A DNA stretch of 64,000 nt from Larkinella humicola (GCF_008727875.1 NZ_VTWS01000001.1:1612001-1676000), one strand, 5' to 3'. Positions 47,540 through 56,279 are shown, counted from the stretch's first letter. Numbers and translations: made by a program. Notes: a model not told the origin generated them from the sequence alone.

Positions 47540-49015
47540 ATGTCCGCCAGTATTCTTGTCGTTGACGATACGCCCCACAACATCAGCATTTTATTCGATG
47601 CGCTGACCCATTATGGGTACCGCGTGCTGGCCGAGCGCGACGGAAAAAGTGCCCTCGAACAGGTTCGTCACGCCCGGCCCGATCTGATTCTGCTCGACGT
47701 GATGATGCCCGGCCTGAACGGTTTCGAGACCTGCCGACAGCTCAAAAACAACCCCACAACCGCCGACATTCCGGTGATTTTTATGACCGCCCTGACCGAA
47801 TCCATCGACAAAATCAACGGGTTCAACATGGGTGCTGTGGATTACATCACGAAACCGTTCCAGTTGCCCGAAGTTCTGGCGCGGGTTCAAACGCACCTGG
47901 CGCTGCGGCAAATGCGTCAAGATCTGGAGAAACTCAATGAACAGCTCGAACAGCGGGTTCAGGAACGAACCGAAGCCCTCAGCCGCGCCCTGGCCGAACT
48001 GGAAACGCTGAAAGATCAGCTTCAGGCCGAAAATTCTTACCTCCGCGATGAGATCAGCCAGACCAGTGGTTTCAGCGAAATCGTAACCCAAAGTGCACCC
48101 TTCCGGCGTGTATTGACCAAAATAGAGCAGGTGGCCCCCACCAATACGACGGTGCTGATTCTGGGCGAATCCGGTACGGGCAAAGAACTGCTGGCGCGGG
48201 CCATTCACGAACACAGTAGTCGGAAAAACAAACCGCTGGTGAAGGTCAACTGCGCAGCTTTGCCGCCTACGCTCATCGAGAGCGAGCTGTTCGGTCACGA
48301 AAAAGGAGCCTTTACCGGCGCGACCAGCCAGAAAACCGGGCGATTTGAACTGGCCCAGAACGGCACTATTTTTCTGGATGAAATCGGTGAAATGCCCCTC
48401 GACCTGCAATCCAAACTGCTGCGGGTGTTGCAGGAAGGCGAATTTGAGCGCGTCGGCGGCACCAAAACCCTGCGCGTCAATGTTCGGGTGCTGGCGGCTA
48501 CGAACCGCGATCTGGAAGTCGAAATTGAAAACGGCCGCTTTCGCGAAGATTTGTATTACCGGCTGAATGTGTTCCCGGTTAAAAGCCTGCCCCTTCGCGA
48601 ACGAAAAGAAGACATTCCGCTGCTGGTGCGGCACTTTTGCGACAAACACGGTCCCGATCTAAACCGCCGGATCGAGGTCATTCCGACCCGCGTGATCGAT
48701 ATGCTGACGGCGTACAACTGGCCCGGCAACATCCGTGAACTGGAGAACATCATTGAACGCTCATTGATCAGTTCGACCGGCCGACAACTCGAACTCGGCG
48801 ACTGGACGGGCAACGACTGGCGCGACCGCAAGAATCCGCTGGCCCGTAAAGTAACGCCCCTGACGCTGGAAGAATGCGAGCGCAACCACATCATCACCGT
48901 GCTGGAATCCACCCACTGGAAAGTCAGCGGAGATCACGGGGCCGCCCGGATTCTGGATGTCATTCCAACCACGCTCGAATCGAAGATGAAAAAGCTTGGC
49001 ATTACCCGACCCTGA
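47540..49015 (+). CDS. Sigma-54-dependent response regulator (NtrC family)
   Basis: 491 residues. Receiver with phospho-acceptor D53 in [15 protein letters not shown]; a coiled coil (about 125-180); AAA+ domain with Walker [12 protein letters not shown] (about 209), the sigma-54-contact loop GAFTGA (256-261), and Walker [11 protein letters not shown]; then a Fis-type HTH ending [20 protein letters not shown]. It activates RNA polymerase with sigma-54 when phosphorylated, probably by the kinase encoded 4 nt upstream. The target genes are not known; no clean -24/-12 promoter was found nearby. Confidence 0.95.
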   Translation: MSASILVVDDTPHNISILFDALTHYGYRVLAERDGKSALEQVRHARPDLILLDVMMPGLNGFETCRQLKNNPTTADIPVIFMTALTESIDKINGFNMGAVDYITKPFQLPEVLARVQTHLALRQMRQDLEKLNEQLEQRVQERTEALSRALAELETLKDQLQAENSYLRDEISQTSGFSEIVTQSAPFRRVLTKIEQVAPTNTTVLILGESGTGKELLARAIHEHSSRKNKPLVKVNCAALPPTLIESELFGHEKGAFTGATSQKTGRFELAQNGTIFLDEIGEMPLDLQSKLLRVLQEGEFERVGGTKTLRVNVRVLAATNRDLEVEIENGRFREDLYYRLNVFPVKSLPLRERKEDIPLLVRHFCDKHGPDLNRRIEVIPTRVIDMLTAYNWPGNIRELENIIERSLISSTGRQLELGDWTGNDWRDRKNPLARKVTPLTLEECERNHIITVLESTHWKVSGDHGAARILDVIPTTLESKMKKLGITRP

Positions 49016-49029
49016 TCCCCTTCACTCCT

Positions 49030-49056
49030 CCTGAAATGTCCTGACATTCCTGAAAT
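49030..49056. promoter_or_regulatory. Possible regulator site after the NtrC-type gene
   Basis: Two direct CCTGAAAT copies (49030-49037, 49049-49056) flank an inverted repeat AATGTC-CT-GACATT (49035-49048). This could be an activator binding site or a short mRNA hairpin. Confidence 0.3.
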
Positions 49057-49188
49057 ACCGTAACCAACGCTGTTCTACCCTAGCCACAGAAAGCCACCTA
49101 ACCATTTAATCATCAAACCATTACACAAACCTTAAACGACTGGCATATGGCTTGATTACCAGATAGTATCTGTTAATTAAGTTGCGCC

Positions 49189-49935
49189 ATGTGTACCGTT
49201 TCTTACCTTCCCCTGGCAAAGGGTGCGTATTTGATCACCGCCAGCCGCGACGAAAAAACCGCCCGGCCTTCCGCGCGTTTTCCCGTCAAATCGACGCTCA
49301 ATGGACAAGCGGTTTATTTCCCGCAGGACCCCCAGGGACACGGTTCGTGGATTGCCACGGCCCACGAACCCGGTTTTACGCCTACCACGGTTTGCCTGCT
49401 GAACGGTGCTTTTCAGGCGCATACGGCCCATCCGCCCTACCGCCACAGCCGGGGACTGGTGGTTCTGGAGGTGTTCCGGTATGCCTCTCCGGGCGAATGG
49501 CTGGCCGGTTTTGATTTTAAAAACCTCGAACCCTTTACGCTGCTCATCCTGCAACCGGGGCAACTTTGGGAAGTGCGCTGGGATGGAAAAACCGCCCACA
49601 GCCGCCAGCCTGACCCGGCTCAACCCGCCATCTGGTCGTCTTCGACGCTCTACACGTCCACCGTGGTTGCCCGTCGCGAAGTCTGGTTTCAGACGTGGCT
49701 CCGGCAACAAACGCAGTTTACCGTGGCTGGCATTCGCCAGTTTCACAAGCAGGCCGGCCGGGACGACCCACAGAATGCGGTGTTGATGAACCGGGGAGAC
49801 GGGATGCAAACCCTCAGCCTGACCACCGTTCGGCACTGCCCGGACCACACCGAGATTTTCTACGAAGACCTGACAACGTCCCGATTCCTGTATCAGCAAC
49901 TAACGCCATCCCATGAACTTACTTACGTCCACTGA
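49189..49935 (+). CDS. NRDE family protein (TANGO2-like)
   Basis: 248 residues. The start MCTVSYLPLAKGAYLITASR followed by DEK is the NRDE motif (here SRDE), including an N-terminal Cys2 that suggests an Ntn-hydrolase-like active site after loss of Met. Homologues (TANGO2) are linked to haem or lipid handling in eukaryotes; the bacterial role is unknown. Its 3' end overlaps the ATP-grasp-like gene by 23 nt, so the two are likely co-translated. Confidence 0.86.
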   Translation: MCTVSYLPLAKGAYLITASRDEKTARPSARFPVKSTLNGQAVYFPQDPQGHGSWIATAHEPGFTPTTVCLLNGAFQAHTAHPPYRHSRGLVVLEVFRYASPGEWLAGFDFKNLEPFTLLILQPGQLWEVRWDGKTAHSRQPDPAQPAIWSSSTLYTSTVVARREVWFQTWLRQQTQFTVAGIRQFHKQAGRDDPQNAVLMNRGDGMQTLSLTTVRHCPDHTEIFYEDLTTSRFLYQQLTPSHELTYVH

Positions 49936-51031
49936 ACGTCTCCGCCCCCCGGTTTCCGCTGCGGTTCCGAGCTGGGCCGACCGGCTCAACCAGCGGGTAG
50001 ACCGGTTTCTGATTCGGCTCCGGCACTGGGAATACTGGCCTTTTTCCGTGGTCTATTTCCCGGTAATCATCTACTACGGCTGGCTCGCGCTCAAGGCCCG
50101 TTCCTGGTTTTTCTTTTCGGCCAGTAACCCCGGCATTGAATCGGGCGGGATGCTGGGCGAATCGAAAATGGACATTCTGAACCGCATCGACGCACATTAC
50201 AAACCGAAAACCCTGTTTTTCCTCCAACCCACCATCGATGCTGTTCTGGATCAGATGCTGCTAGCCGATTGCTGGTTCCCCATCGTGGCCAAACCCGACC
50301 GCGGAGAGCGGGGCTGGCGGGTCGAAAAGCTCCATTCCGTCGCCGAATTGACGGCGTATCTGAACGATACGCCGGCGGATTTAGCCCTAATCGTGCAGGA
50401 ATACGTCGATGAACCACTGGAACTGGGCGTGTTTTATTACCGGATGCCAGGCCAGCCGACCGGAACGGTTTCTTCCATCGTGGTCAAGGAGTTTCTGTCG
50501 GTGGTGGGTGATGGAACATCTACGATGCTGGAATTACTCCGGCGGAATCCCCGCGCCCGGCTTCAATTGCCGGTGTTGATGGAACGGTATGGCGAACGGT
50601 TAACCTATGTGCCGGAACCCGGAGAAACCCCGATGCTGGAGCCCATCGGCAACCACTGCCGGGGTACGAAGTTTCTGGATGGTAATCATCTGATTACGCC
50701 GGAACTGGTGGCGGTTTTCGACCAGATCAGTCAATCGGTAGACGGTTTTTACTACGGTCGCTACGACCTCCGCTGCCGCTCAATCGACGATCTTCTGCGG
50801 GGGCAAACCATCCGGATCCTGGAACTCAACGGAGCAGGTGCCGAACCGGCGCACATCTACCAACCCGGCTCTTCGATCCGGACGGCCTGGCGGGTGTTGC
50901 TCCGACACTGGCAGGTGTTGTATGCCATCAGCCGGTCCAACCACCAACGCGGTGTGCCGTATATGACTTTCCGGGAAGCCCGAACCATTTACCGCCGTAT
51001 TCAACGGGACAAAACTACCAGACCGTCATGA
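49913..51031 (+). CDS. ATP-grasp-like protein of unknown substrate
   Basis: 372 residues. A hydrophobic segment (about 42-65) may be membrane-associated. The second half resembles an ATP-grasp ligase: CWFPIVAKPDRGERGWRVEK (ATP lysine region), LALIVQEYVDEPLELGVFYY and the metal-binding RILELNGAGAEPAHI. Relatives join carboxylates to amines or thiols. The overlap with the LysE-type exporter (4 nt) suggests that its product or a related metabolite is exported. It may be encoded together with NRDE as one unit. The reaction is unknown. Confidence 0.65.
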   Translation: MNLLTSTERLRPPVSAAVPSWADRLNQRVDRFLIRLRHWEYWPFSVVYFPVIIYYGWLALKARSWFFFSASNPGIESGGMLGESKMDILNRIDAHYKPKTLFFLQPTIDAVLDQMLLADCWFPIVAKPDRGERGWRVEKLHSVAELTAYLNDTPADLALIVQEYVDEPLELGVFYYRMPGQPTGTVSSIVVKEFLSVVGDGTSTMLELLRRNPRARLQLPVLMERYGERLTYVPEPGETPMLEPIGNHCRGTKFLDGNHLITPELVAVFDQISQSVDGFYYGRYDLRCRSIDDLLRGQTIRILELNGAGAEPAHIYQPGSSIRTAWRVLLRHWQVLYAISRSNHQRGVPYMTFREARTIYRRIQRDKTTRPS

Positions 51032-51651
51032 TGCTGTTCGCCGGAAATTTTGTGGTCGGCTGGGTGGTCAGTTTTCTGGGGTCTCTGCCGCCGGGTGTTC
51101 TAAACCTGACCATCATTCGGGTATCGTTGCGGCAGGGTCTTCGGGCGGCTCTCGAATTTGCTCTGGCCTGTACCCTGATCGAGTTCATGTATGGCTACAT
51201 CGCGGTGTGGCTCACGGAACAGATCTCACAATATGCCTTTTTTAAATTTCTCACCGACGGGTTCACCCTGCTCCTGCTGTTGATTCTGGGGCTTTACTAC
51301 CTCCGGAAACAAAGCCGCCCGCCGACGCCCGCCGACCGAACCGCAACCCGCGCGTTCGGGTTGGGTCTTGGCCTGAGTGTCATCAACGTGGCAGCTTTTC
51401 CGTTCTGGCTTTTTTATACAGTATTGCTCACCCAGAAAGGCTGGGTCAGCCTGGCGGGTTCACCGTCGGTTCTGGTGTATGTGCTGGGGATTGCGCTGGG
51501 AACCCTGACCGGTTTGTGGTTTTTTGTTGGCGTAAGCCAGCGTCTGAATACTTTTCTGGTGGCCCACCTTCACCGGTTCGACCGCCTTATGGGCTGGCTG
51601 TGTGTGGGCTTGGCCATTGTTCAGGGCCTGGTACTGGCATCGAACCAATGA
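51028..51651 (+). CDS. LysE family exporter
   Basis: 207 residues with six membrane segments. SLPPGVLNLTIIRVSLRQGL resembles the LysE/RhtB start (G-x-x-P-G-P type), and LGLGLSVINVAAFPFWLFYT the second half. LysE/RhtB proteins export amino acids and their derivatives. Translational overlap with the ATP-grasp-like gene suggests a shared pathway. Confidence 0.85.
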   Translation: MMLFAGNFVVGWVVSFLGSLPPGVLNLTIIRVSLRQGLRAALEFALACTLIEFMYGYIAVWLTEQISQYAFFKFLTDGFTLLLLLILGLYYLRKQSRPPTPADRTATRAFGLGLGLSVINVAAFPFWLFYTVLLTQKGWVSLAGSPSVLVYVLGIALGTLTGLWFFVGVSQRLNTFLVAHLHRFDRLMGWLCVGLAIVQGLVLASNQ

Positions 51652-51687
51652 GTTTTTTAACGATTGTTCTACTAACCCCAATTCATC

Positions 51688-52134
51688 ATGCAACGCAATT
51701 TTGTCCGGTTAACCATTGTTTTTTTGTTCTTTGTTTCCACGGTTTTTGCCCAGAAACCCGTTATCTTTTCAACTTCCGACAAAGCCCTGGGTGGCTATGA
51801 CCCGGTGGGTTATTTTACCGAAGGGAAACCCGTTTTAGGGGCCGATTCGCTGACCTGGACGTGGCAGGGCGCCCACTGGCATTTTGCCAGCGAAAAAAAC
51901 AAAGCAGCTTTTCAGGCTGAACCCGAACGGTTTGCCCCACAGTACGGCGGGTATTGTGCCTTCGGTATGTCGAGGGGTTACAAAGCTCCCACGCAACCCG
52001 ATGCCTGGACGATCGTCGATAACAAGCTCTATTTTAATTACAACCAGAAAGTGCGGACGGAATGGAACAAGGACCGGCCTGGTTATATTCAGAAAGCGGA
52101 TACGAATTGGGTTGAGGCAAGAGAGAAGAAATAG
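51688..52134 (+). CDS. Secreted YHS-domain protein (paralogue)
   Basis: 148 residues with a signal peptide (about 1-20, FLFFVSTVFAQ). YHS core: ALGGYDPVGYFTEGKPVLGA, then HWHFASEKNKAAFQAEPERF and APQYGGYCAFGMS. It is similar in layout to the product of 42880-43389 but shorter at the N-terminus. Metal binding is likely from the family. A terminator hairpin follows immediately. Confidence 0.87.
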   Translation: MQRNFVRLTIVFLFFVSTVFAQKPVIFSTSDKALGGYDPVGYFTEGKPVLGADSLTWTWQGAHWHFASEKNKAAFQAEPERFAPQYGGYCAFGMSRGYKAPTQPDAWTIVDNKLYFNYNQKVRTEWNKDRPGYIQKADTNWVEAREKK

Positions 52135-52139
52135 AGTCG

Positions 52140-52178
52140 GGACGAAACGGCTACGCGGTTTCGTCCTGGTATTTTTTT
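52140..52178. terminator. Terminator between convergent genes, GGACGAAAC stem
   Basis: GGACGAAAC (52140-52148) pairs with GTTTCGTCC (52158-52166), followed after 5 nt by T7 (52172-52178). The stop codon of the minus-strand gene falls in the loop. The 9-bp stem is the same as that of the terminator at 61295. Confidence 0.75.
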
Positions 52179-52501
52179 AGCAGATTGTGAAACCATACGC
52201 GGTCATTGTCTACCAGTTTGATATACAGCCGGAGATTACCTACTGCACTTTCGTACGTAAATTTCCGGCTGGCATCGCCTTTTCGGAGCGCGTATTTCAC
52301 CATTTTATCGACTACCTTAAAGAACCGGTCTTCATCGTCTCTCGCAAATTTTTCATCCCAGAACAAGACCGTTGGGGAAGCCTCCGACGGCTTAAATGAC
52401 AACCTGAATTTTGTCAAACCCATTTCTAATGTTTCCATAGCAGTTCACCACTTCGGCGATTTTTTCATCGTTTCCCAGAAGGTAGGCAATTCATTTGGCA
52501 T
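52151..52501 (-). pseudogene. Hypothetical small protein, frame apparently interrupted by TGA
   Basis: From an ATG at 52501 the frame runs 18 codons (PNELPTFWETMKKSPKW) to a TGA at 52447-52445, then two codons later continues in the same frame from an ATG at 52438 for 95 residues (METLEMGLTKFRLSFKPSEA to KKYQDETA). Both parts look like coding sequence, suggesting one protein of about 116 residues split by a CGA/TGG-to-TGA change, a short leader peptide, or translation restart at 52438. No domain is recognised; the chain is charged with a VWFHNLL-type end. It lies 32 nt downstream of another obscure minus-strand frame. Confidence 0.5.
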
Positions 52502-52533
52502 AACCTAATAATCAGACTTTTAACGATGCTGCT

Positions 52534-52887
52534 CTATTCACAAAAAGGGGTTATCAAGGCTCGTTGATATTCTCTTTCCAGCCCGTGCATGCCACTGGTT
52601 AGCGGTAAACCGTCGAAAGCGGCCAGGGGCAGGTCGGTCCGTTTCCCCTCGTTATCGACCAGAAACGCCGAAAGAAGCCGACATCCTGAACTGGCAAAAT
52701 AATTTAAAACTTCCATCAGGTGTTCCAGCTCATTGGAGTAGAGTCGGCAGGAACGGTTTTTCCCTTGTGAATAGCAAAGCGAAAAGTAAAGCCACATTGG
52801 GTTGAGTAGAATAAGTAGGCAAGCTAACCGGGGTAGTATACGTTTGTCGGCCGTAAGATAGTAGAAACTCCCGGAACCCGTATCCAA
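52534..52887 (-). CDS. Hypothetical protein, start uncertain
   Basis: Up to 117 residues (TTG start at 52887); an ATG at 52797 would give 87. The C-terminal part, LNYFASSGCRLLSAFLVDNE and GLEREYQRAL, looks like real protein, while the N-terminal 30 residues (SFYYLTADKRILPRLACLL) include a hydrophobic segment. No family is recognised. With the split gene just downstream it might form a two-gene unit. Expression is uncertain. Confidence 0.4.
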   Translation of the reverse strand: MDTGSGSFYYLTADKRILPRLACLLILLNPMWLYFSLCYSQGKNRSCRLYSNELEHLMEVLNYFASSGCRLLSAFLVDNEGKRTDLPLAAFDGLPLTSGMHGLEREYQRALITPFCE

Positions 52888-52953
52888 CGACCGCTTTTTT
52901 TGTAAATAGAATTTCTTCCCGAAAATGGCGCCCCCTGTGTCATGGCGGCTGTC

Positions 52954-52988
52954 TTTGATTGCAATTCCCGGAGAATCGACTATATTTA
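52954..52988 (+). promoter_or_regulatory. Promoter for the small membrane protein gene
   Basis: TTTG (52954-52957), 23-nt spacer, TATATTTA (52981-52988), one mismatch from TAnnTTTG. The start codon is 25 nt downstream. Confidence 0.5.
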
Positions 52989-53013
52989 GAGACGCAAAAA
53001 ACCTTCTTCGATC

Positions 53014-53223
53014 ATGAAAAAAGCGGCCGGTATTGGGTTAATTCTTCTCTCCTTCTCCTTTGTCTACATGTCGGTTCAGGTCTATGCCAACGAGGAGGCC
53101 ATGCGGGTGATCGATGAATACGGCTGGATGGCCGTCGTGGCCAAAATCGGTAGCGTCATTCTGTTTACCTACCTGGCTTTTACGTCGCTGATGCGGGGAA
53201 TTTCCCTCATTCGAGAAGAGTAA
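53014..53223 (+). CDS. Small hypothetical membrane protein
   Basis: 69 residues with two membrane segments (about 5-25 and 42-62) separated by a short acidic loop (ANEEAMRVIDEYGW). There is no cysteine motif or known domain. It has its own promoter-like sequence and precedes the FKBP lipoprotein gene by 61 nt, so the two may share a transcript. Function unknown. Confidence 0.65.
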   Translation: MKKAAGIGLILLSFSFVYMSVQVYANEEAMRVIDEYGWMAVVAKIGSVILFTYLAFTSLMRGISLIREE

Positions 53224-53284
53224 AATGGGGCTGGCTGTAGGGTATGTTCGGCGAATGCTGTAGCTTGCGGCCCATTTGTTTTCT

Positions 53285-53761
53285 ATGAAAAGATACGGAT
53301 TTATGTTACTGGCCTTGGCCTTGCTGGCCGGCAGTTGTCAACAGGCCGAACAGACGCCCTGCGACCCAGCCATTCCTACCCTCCAGGCACCCCAGGCGGA
53401 AATCACGGCCTTGAAAAAGTACATCGACTCCAGCGGCATTTCGGCAATGGCCGACGGTCGGGGGTTTTACTACAGCATCCAAGCCCCCGGCACCGGAACC
53501 AAACCAACGCTGTGTTCTGCCGTGACCGTCAATTATGTAGGAAAACTGACCAACGGAACCACCTTTGACAGTTCAAAAAACATCACCTTTGGTTTAAACC
53601 AACTCATTGTGGGCTGGCAGGAAGGCATTCCGCTCATTGCTCCCGGTGGCAGCATTACGCTGTATTTACCCCCCAGTTTAGCGTATGGCGCACAGGCCCT
53701 GAACGGAATTCCGGCCAATTCGATTCTGGTGTTTACGATCGACCTCATCCAGAGTAATTAG
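53285..53761 (+). CDS. FKBP-type peptidyl-prolyl isomerase lipoprotein
   Basis: 158 residues from ATG 53285; a TTG at 53276 is less likely. The signal ends in LLAGSC, a lipobox. The FKBP fold follows from about residue 60: VTVNYVGKLTNGTTFDSSKN, VGWQEGIPLIAPGGSITLYL, PPSLAYGAQALNGIPANSIL and VFTIDLIQ. It would assist protein folding on the periplasmic face of a membrane. It converges on the esterase gene with 17 nt between the stops. Confidence 0.93.
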   Translation: MKRYGFMLLALALLAGSCQQAEQTPCDPAIPTLQAPQAEITALKKYIDSSGISAMADGRGFYYSIQAPGTGTKPTLCSAVTVNYVGKLTNGTTFDSSKNITFGLNQLIVGWQEGIPLIAPGGSITLYLPPSLAYGAQALNGIPANSILVFTIDLIQSN

Positions 53762-53778
53762 GAACGCCTTCGACCCAA

Positions 53779-54831
53779 TCAGCCGCCTTGAAGGTGTTGG
53801 GCAAAAACCGCTTTGACTCTTGCCCACATGGCGTCGGACAGCACGTGGCCCTGTCCCGGCTCGATAAAGGAAGTGAAGTTTCCGGCGGCACCGGCTTTCT
53901 GGTACGCCTGTGCAATCCGGGGAATGGCCTTCCGAACAAAGTCAATCGGTGAGCCCGAGTCTTCTTCTCCAAAGTTTAAGTGCAGAACCCGGGGCGCAAT
54001 GAGGGCCGCGATGTCGGGTGTATCGCCATACTGAAGCCAGCCCGGCACGAAATTCGGAAAGCAATGCAGCAGGTGTTCGTGCTCGATGGCGGCATAGGAT
54101 GGCAAACAACAGTTCCCGACGATGCATTTCAGGCGGTTTTCGAGCGGCCCCACCAGCCAGGAGTGGGTCGATCCCATCGAGTGCCCGTAACAGCCAATCC
54201 GGTTGGCGCGTACTTCCGGACGGCTACTGAGGTAATCGACCGCCCGGCGCATTTCCAGCACATTTTTCCAGGCCATACTGCGCCCCCGGACCACCTGGCG
54301 CAGAAACTCAAAGCGTTCATAATCCCCTTTTTTCAGCTTTCCGGTTGGGTCCTGCCTTTCCTCGAAACAAAGCGCATCGGGACACAACACGACGTAGCCC
54401 TCGCGCACTAGCGCCACGGCGGTATGGTGCATCGGATTACCGGCCAGACCCGCCGGCTCGGATTTGCCCAGGTGATATTCGCCATTGTGCTGGTGCCAGA
54501 CGGCAATGGCCGGGGCCGGTTTTTGAGCCGTCGCCGATTCCGGGATTAACAACAGCGCCGGAACCCGGTCGTTGGGCTCCACCTCGTAGGTGATCGACTC
54601 AATGCGGTAGCCGTCATTCGGCATCGTTTCCCGGAGTTGCGGCAGCAAGGGTGAGGCTTTTGGAAAGGGCCCGCCGAGGCAGGTCTGGTAGTGTTTCCGC
54701 AAGGTCTCGGCCGACAAAATCGGGGGGGTGGGTTGCAAACCGTCCGCCATTGGCAAACTACCGGCGGTGGAAAGCACGCCAAGTCCGCCCATCAGTTGCG
54801 ACTTCATAAAATTCCGTCTCGTGTGTTTCAT
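53779..54831 (-). CDS. Secreted alpha/beta hydrolase (acetyl-xylan-esterase-like)
   Basis: 350 residues from the ATG at 54831, which starts a Tat-like leader (KHTRRNFMKSQLMGGLG) with twin arginines. The nucleophile elbow GCYGHSMGSTHSW contains Ser in G-x-S-x-G form, followed by an acid (LNFGEEDSGSPIDFVRK) and the final His in EPGQGHVLSD. AIAVWHQHNGEYHLGKSEPA is a family block of the dienelactone-hydrolase/acetyl esterase group. It likely removes ester groups from plant glycans, by analogy. Confidence 0.85.
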   Translation of the reverse strand: MKHTRRNFMKSQLMGGLGVLSTAGSLPMADGLQPTPPILSAETLRKHYQTCLGGPFPKASPLLPQLRETMPNDGYRIESITYEVEPNDRVPALLLIPESATAQKPAPAIAVWHQHNGEYHLGKSEPAGLAGNPMHHTAVALVREGYVVLCPDALCFEERQDPTGKLKKGDYERFEFLRQVVRGRSMAWKNVLEMRRAVDYLSSRPEVRANRIGCYGHSMGSTHSWLVGPLENRLKCIVGNCCLPSYAAIEHEHLLHCFPNFVPGWLQYGDTPDIAALIAPRVLHLNFGEEDSGSPIDFVRKAIPRIAQAYQKAGAAGNFTSFIEPGQGHVLSDAMWARVKAVFAQHLQGG

Positions 54832-55060
54832 GGTGAGAAAACCGGTTACCACGTCCAGATCTGAAACGAGGTGAATTGCTGAAATTATCACAAAAAGTGA
54901 CTAGTCGATTCATGGGTGACGTTTTACCGGAAAAAAATATTTCCTCCTTAAAAACATTTTTTTCCGGGGCGGGTTTTGTAATTGTAAATCGCGACTAAGC
55001 GGGGTTACTGTGAAAGGTGCCTGATTGAAAAAATAACCGTTTCATTAGCGATATCATAGG

Positions 55061-55091
55061 GCCAGAGGACTTCCGTCGTCTGGCTTTTTTT
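55061..55091 (+). terminator. Orphan intrinsic terminator in the bestrophin leader
   Basis: GCCAGAGGAC (55061-55070), TTCC loop, GTCGTCTGGC (55075-55084), then T7. The stem is ten pairs with one G-G mismatch. It points along the + strand but no + gene lies between it and the divergent esterase start, so it may end a small RNA or act as an attenuator for the bestrophin gene. The other bases of the 54832-55149 gap show no gene. Confidence 0.75.
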
Positions 55092-55149
55092 GTACGATCT
55101 GATTCAAAAAACACAGTCACCAAAACCGTACTCCTTATCTGCCAGAATC

Positions 55150-56049
55150 ATGTTACTTGACAAATCAATTCCGTTCACGTTTTTGTTTCGAAAAATTCGC
55201 CGGGAGGCTATGCTGGTATTTCTGTTTGCCAATGTGGTCGTTTTGGCCAAGTACTTTTTTCACCTCAGGTATTTGACCATTCCCATTGCGATTCCGACTT
55301 TGCTGGGCACCTGCATTTCGCTGCTTCTGGCTTTTCGCACCAATCAGGCTTACGACCGCTGGTGGGAAGCCCGGATTATCTGGGGCGCCATCGTCAACGA
55401 CAGCCGCAGTCTGATCCGGCAACTCCAGATGTTTCTGCCCGTAACCCCCAACCAACAAATGATCATTCACGCCTTTGTGCAGCGGCAATGCGCCTGGTGT
55501 TTTGTGCTGGGCGATTCGCTGCGGGGGCATGAAGTTGAACGGCGGTTGCATGAATTTCTGACCCCGGCCACCGTCGAGTCCATTCTGGCAACCGACAACC
55601 GACCCAATGCGCTGATGCTCGAACACGGTTTAGCCGTCGGCCAGCTTTACCGAACCGGGCAATTATCGGATTATCAAATGGTGCAGATCAGCACCACGCT
55701 GAACACCCTGACCGACTCGATGGGTCGCTGCGAACGGATTAAGAACACGCCTTTTCCGCGTACTTATACGTTCAACTTGCAATTGTTCATCTATCTTTTT
55801 GCCGCCATTTTACCATTCTGTTTCGAAGCGGATCTGTATTACCTGGATGTGCCGCTGGTGACGCTGATTTCCTGCGCCTTTCTGCTGCTCGAAAAAAGTG
55901 CCGTTCAACTCCAGGACCCGTTTGAGAACCAGCCAACCGATACCCCGATGACGTCGATTGCGCGCACGATTGAGATCAACCTCAAAACCATGACGGATTA
56001 TAAAGAAATACCGCCAAAACTGCTTCCCTACGATTATTACACCCTGTGA
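55150..56049 (+). CDS. Bestrophin family anion channel
   Basis: 299 residues from ATG 55150; an open frame extends upstream to a TTG at 55090 that overlaps the terminator. Four membrane segments. LLAFRTNQAYDRWWEARIIW and GAIVNDSRSL are the bestrophin/YneE signature; the C-terminal half has FGLANDLY-like membrane-proximal sequence (PFENQPTDTPMTSIARTIEI). Such proteins are pentameric channels for chloride or other ions. An orphan terminator sits in its leader, hinting at attenuation. Confidence 0.9.
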   Translation: MLLDKSIPFTFLFRKIRREAMLVFLFANVVVLAKYFFHLRYLTIPIAIPTLLGTCISLLLAFRTNQAYDRWWEARIIWGAIVNDSRSLIRQLQMFLPVTPNQQMIIHAFVQRQCAWCFVLGDSLRGHEVERRLHEFLTPATVESILATDNRPNALMLEHGLAVGQLYRTGQLSDYQMVQISTTLNTLTDSMGRCERIKNTPFPRTYTFNLQLFIYLFAAILPFCFEADLYYLDVPLVTLISCAFLLLEKSAVQLQDPFENQPTDTPMTSIARTIEINLKTMTDYKEIPPKLLPYDYYTL

Positions 56050-56279
56050 TTTTAGGCCTTACATCCGATAATCCTTTACACTTTCGCTTTTCACCCTAAA
56101 TCCCCAAAGACCGGGCAGGAGCCGTCGGTTCGGCCAAAAGAATCGGCTATTCAACCCTGTATAGACCTTAACCAAAGGCCGGCCCCCAACTCCGGTCAAA
56201 AAAAATCGAACGGCGTGGCAACGATCGTGGCAAATATCCCGTATGGGTAGGTAACGCTACCCTACTGCCATCGAAACCC

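Noticed and set aside
49141-49155. Possible sigma-54 promoter TGGCAT-n5-TTGA downstream of the NtrC gene
   Set aside because: The -12 box lacks the required GC (TTGA instead of TTGC), so it does not meet the consensus.
52187-52508. Plus-strand open frames of 70 and 100 residues
   Set aside because: They overlap the minus-strand hypothetical frame, which reads more like a protein and ends at a proper terminator; no support for the plus-strand versions.
55061-55091. Fluoride (crcB) riboswitch in the bestrophin leader
   Set aside because: The conserved GGnGATGG-type core and pseudoknot are not present; only a plain terminator hairpin is visible.
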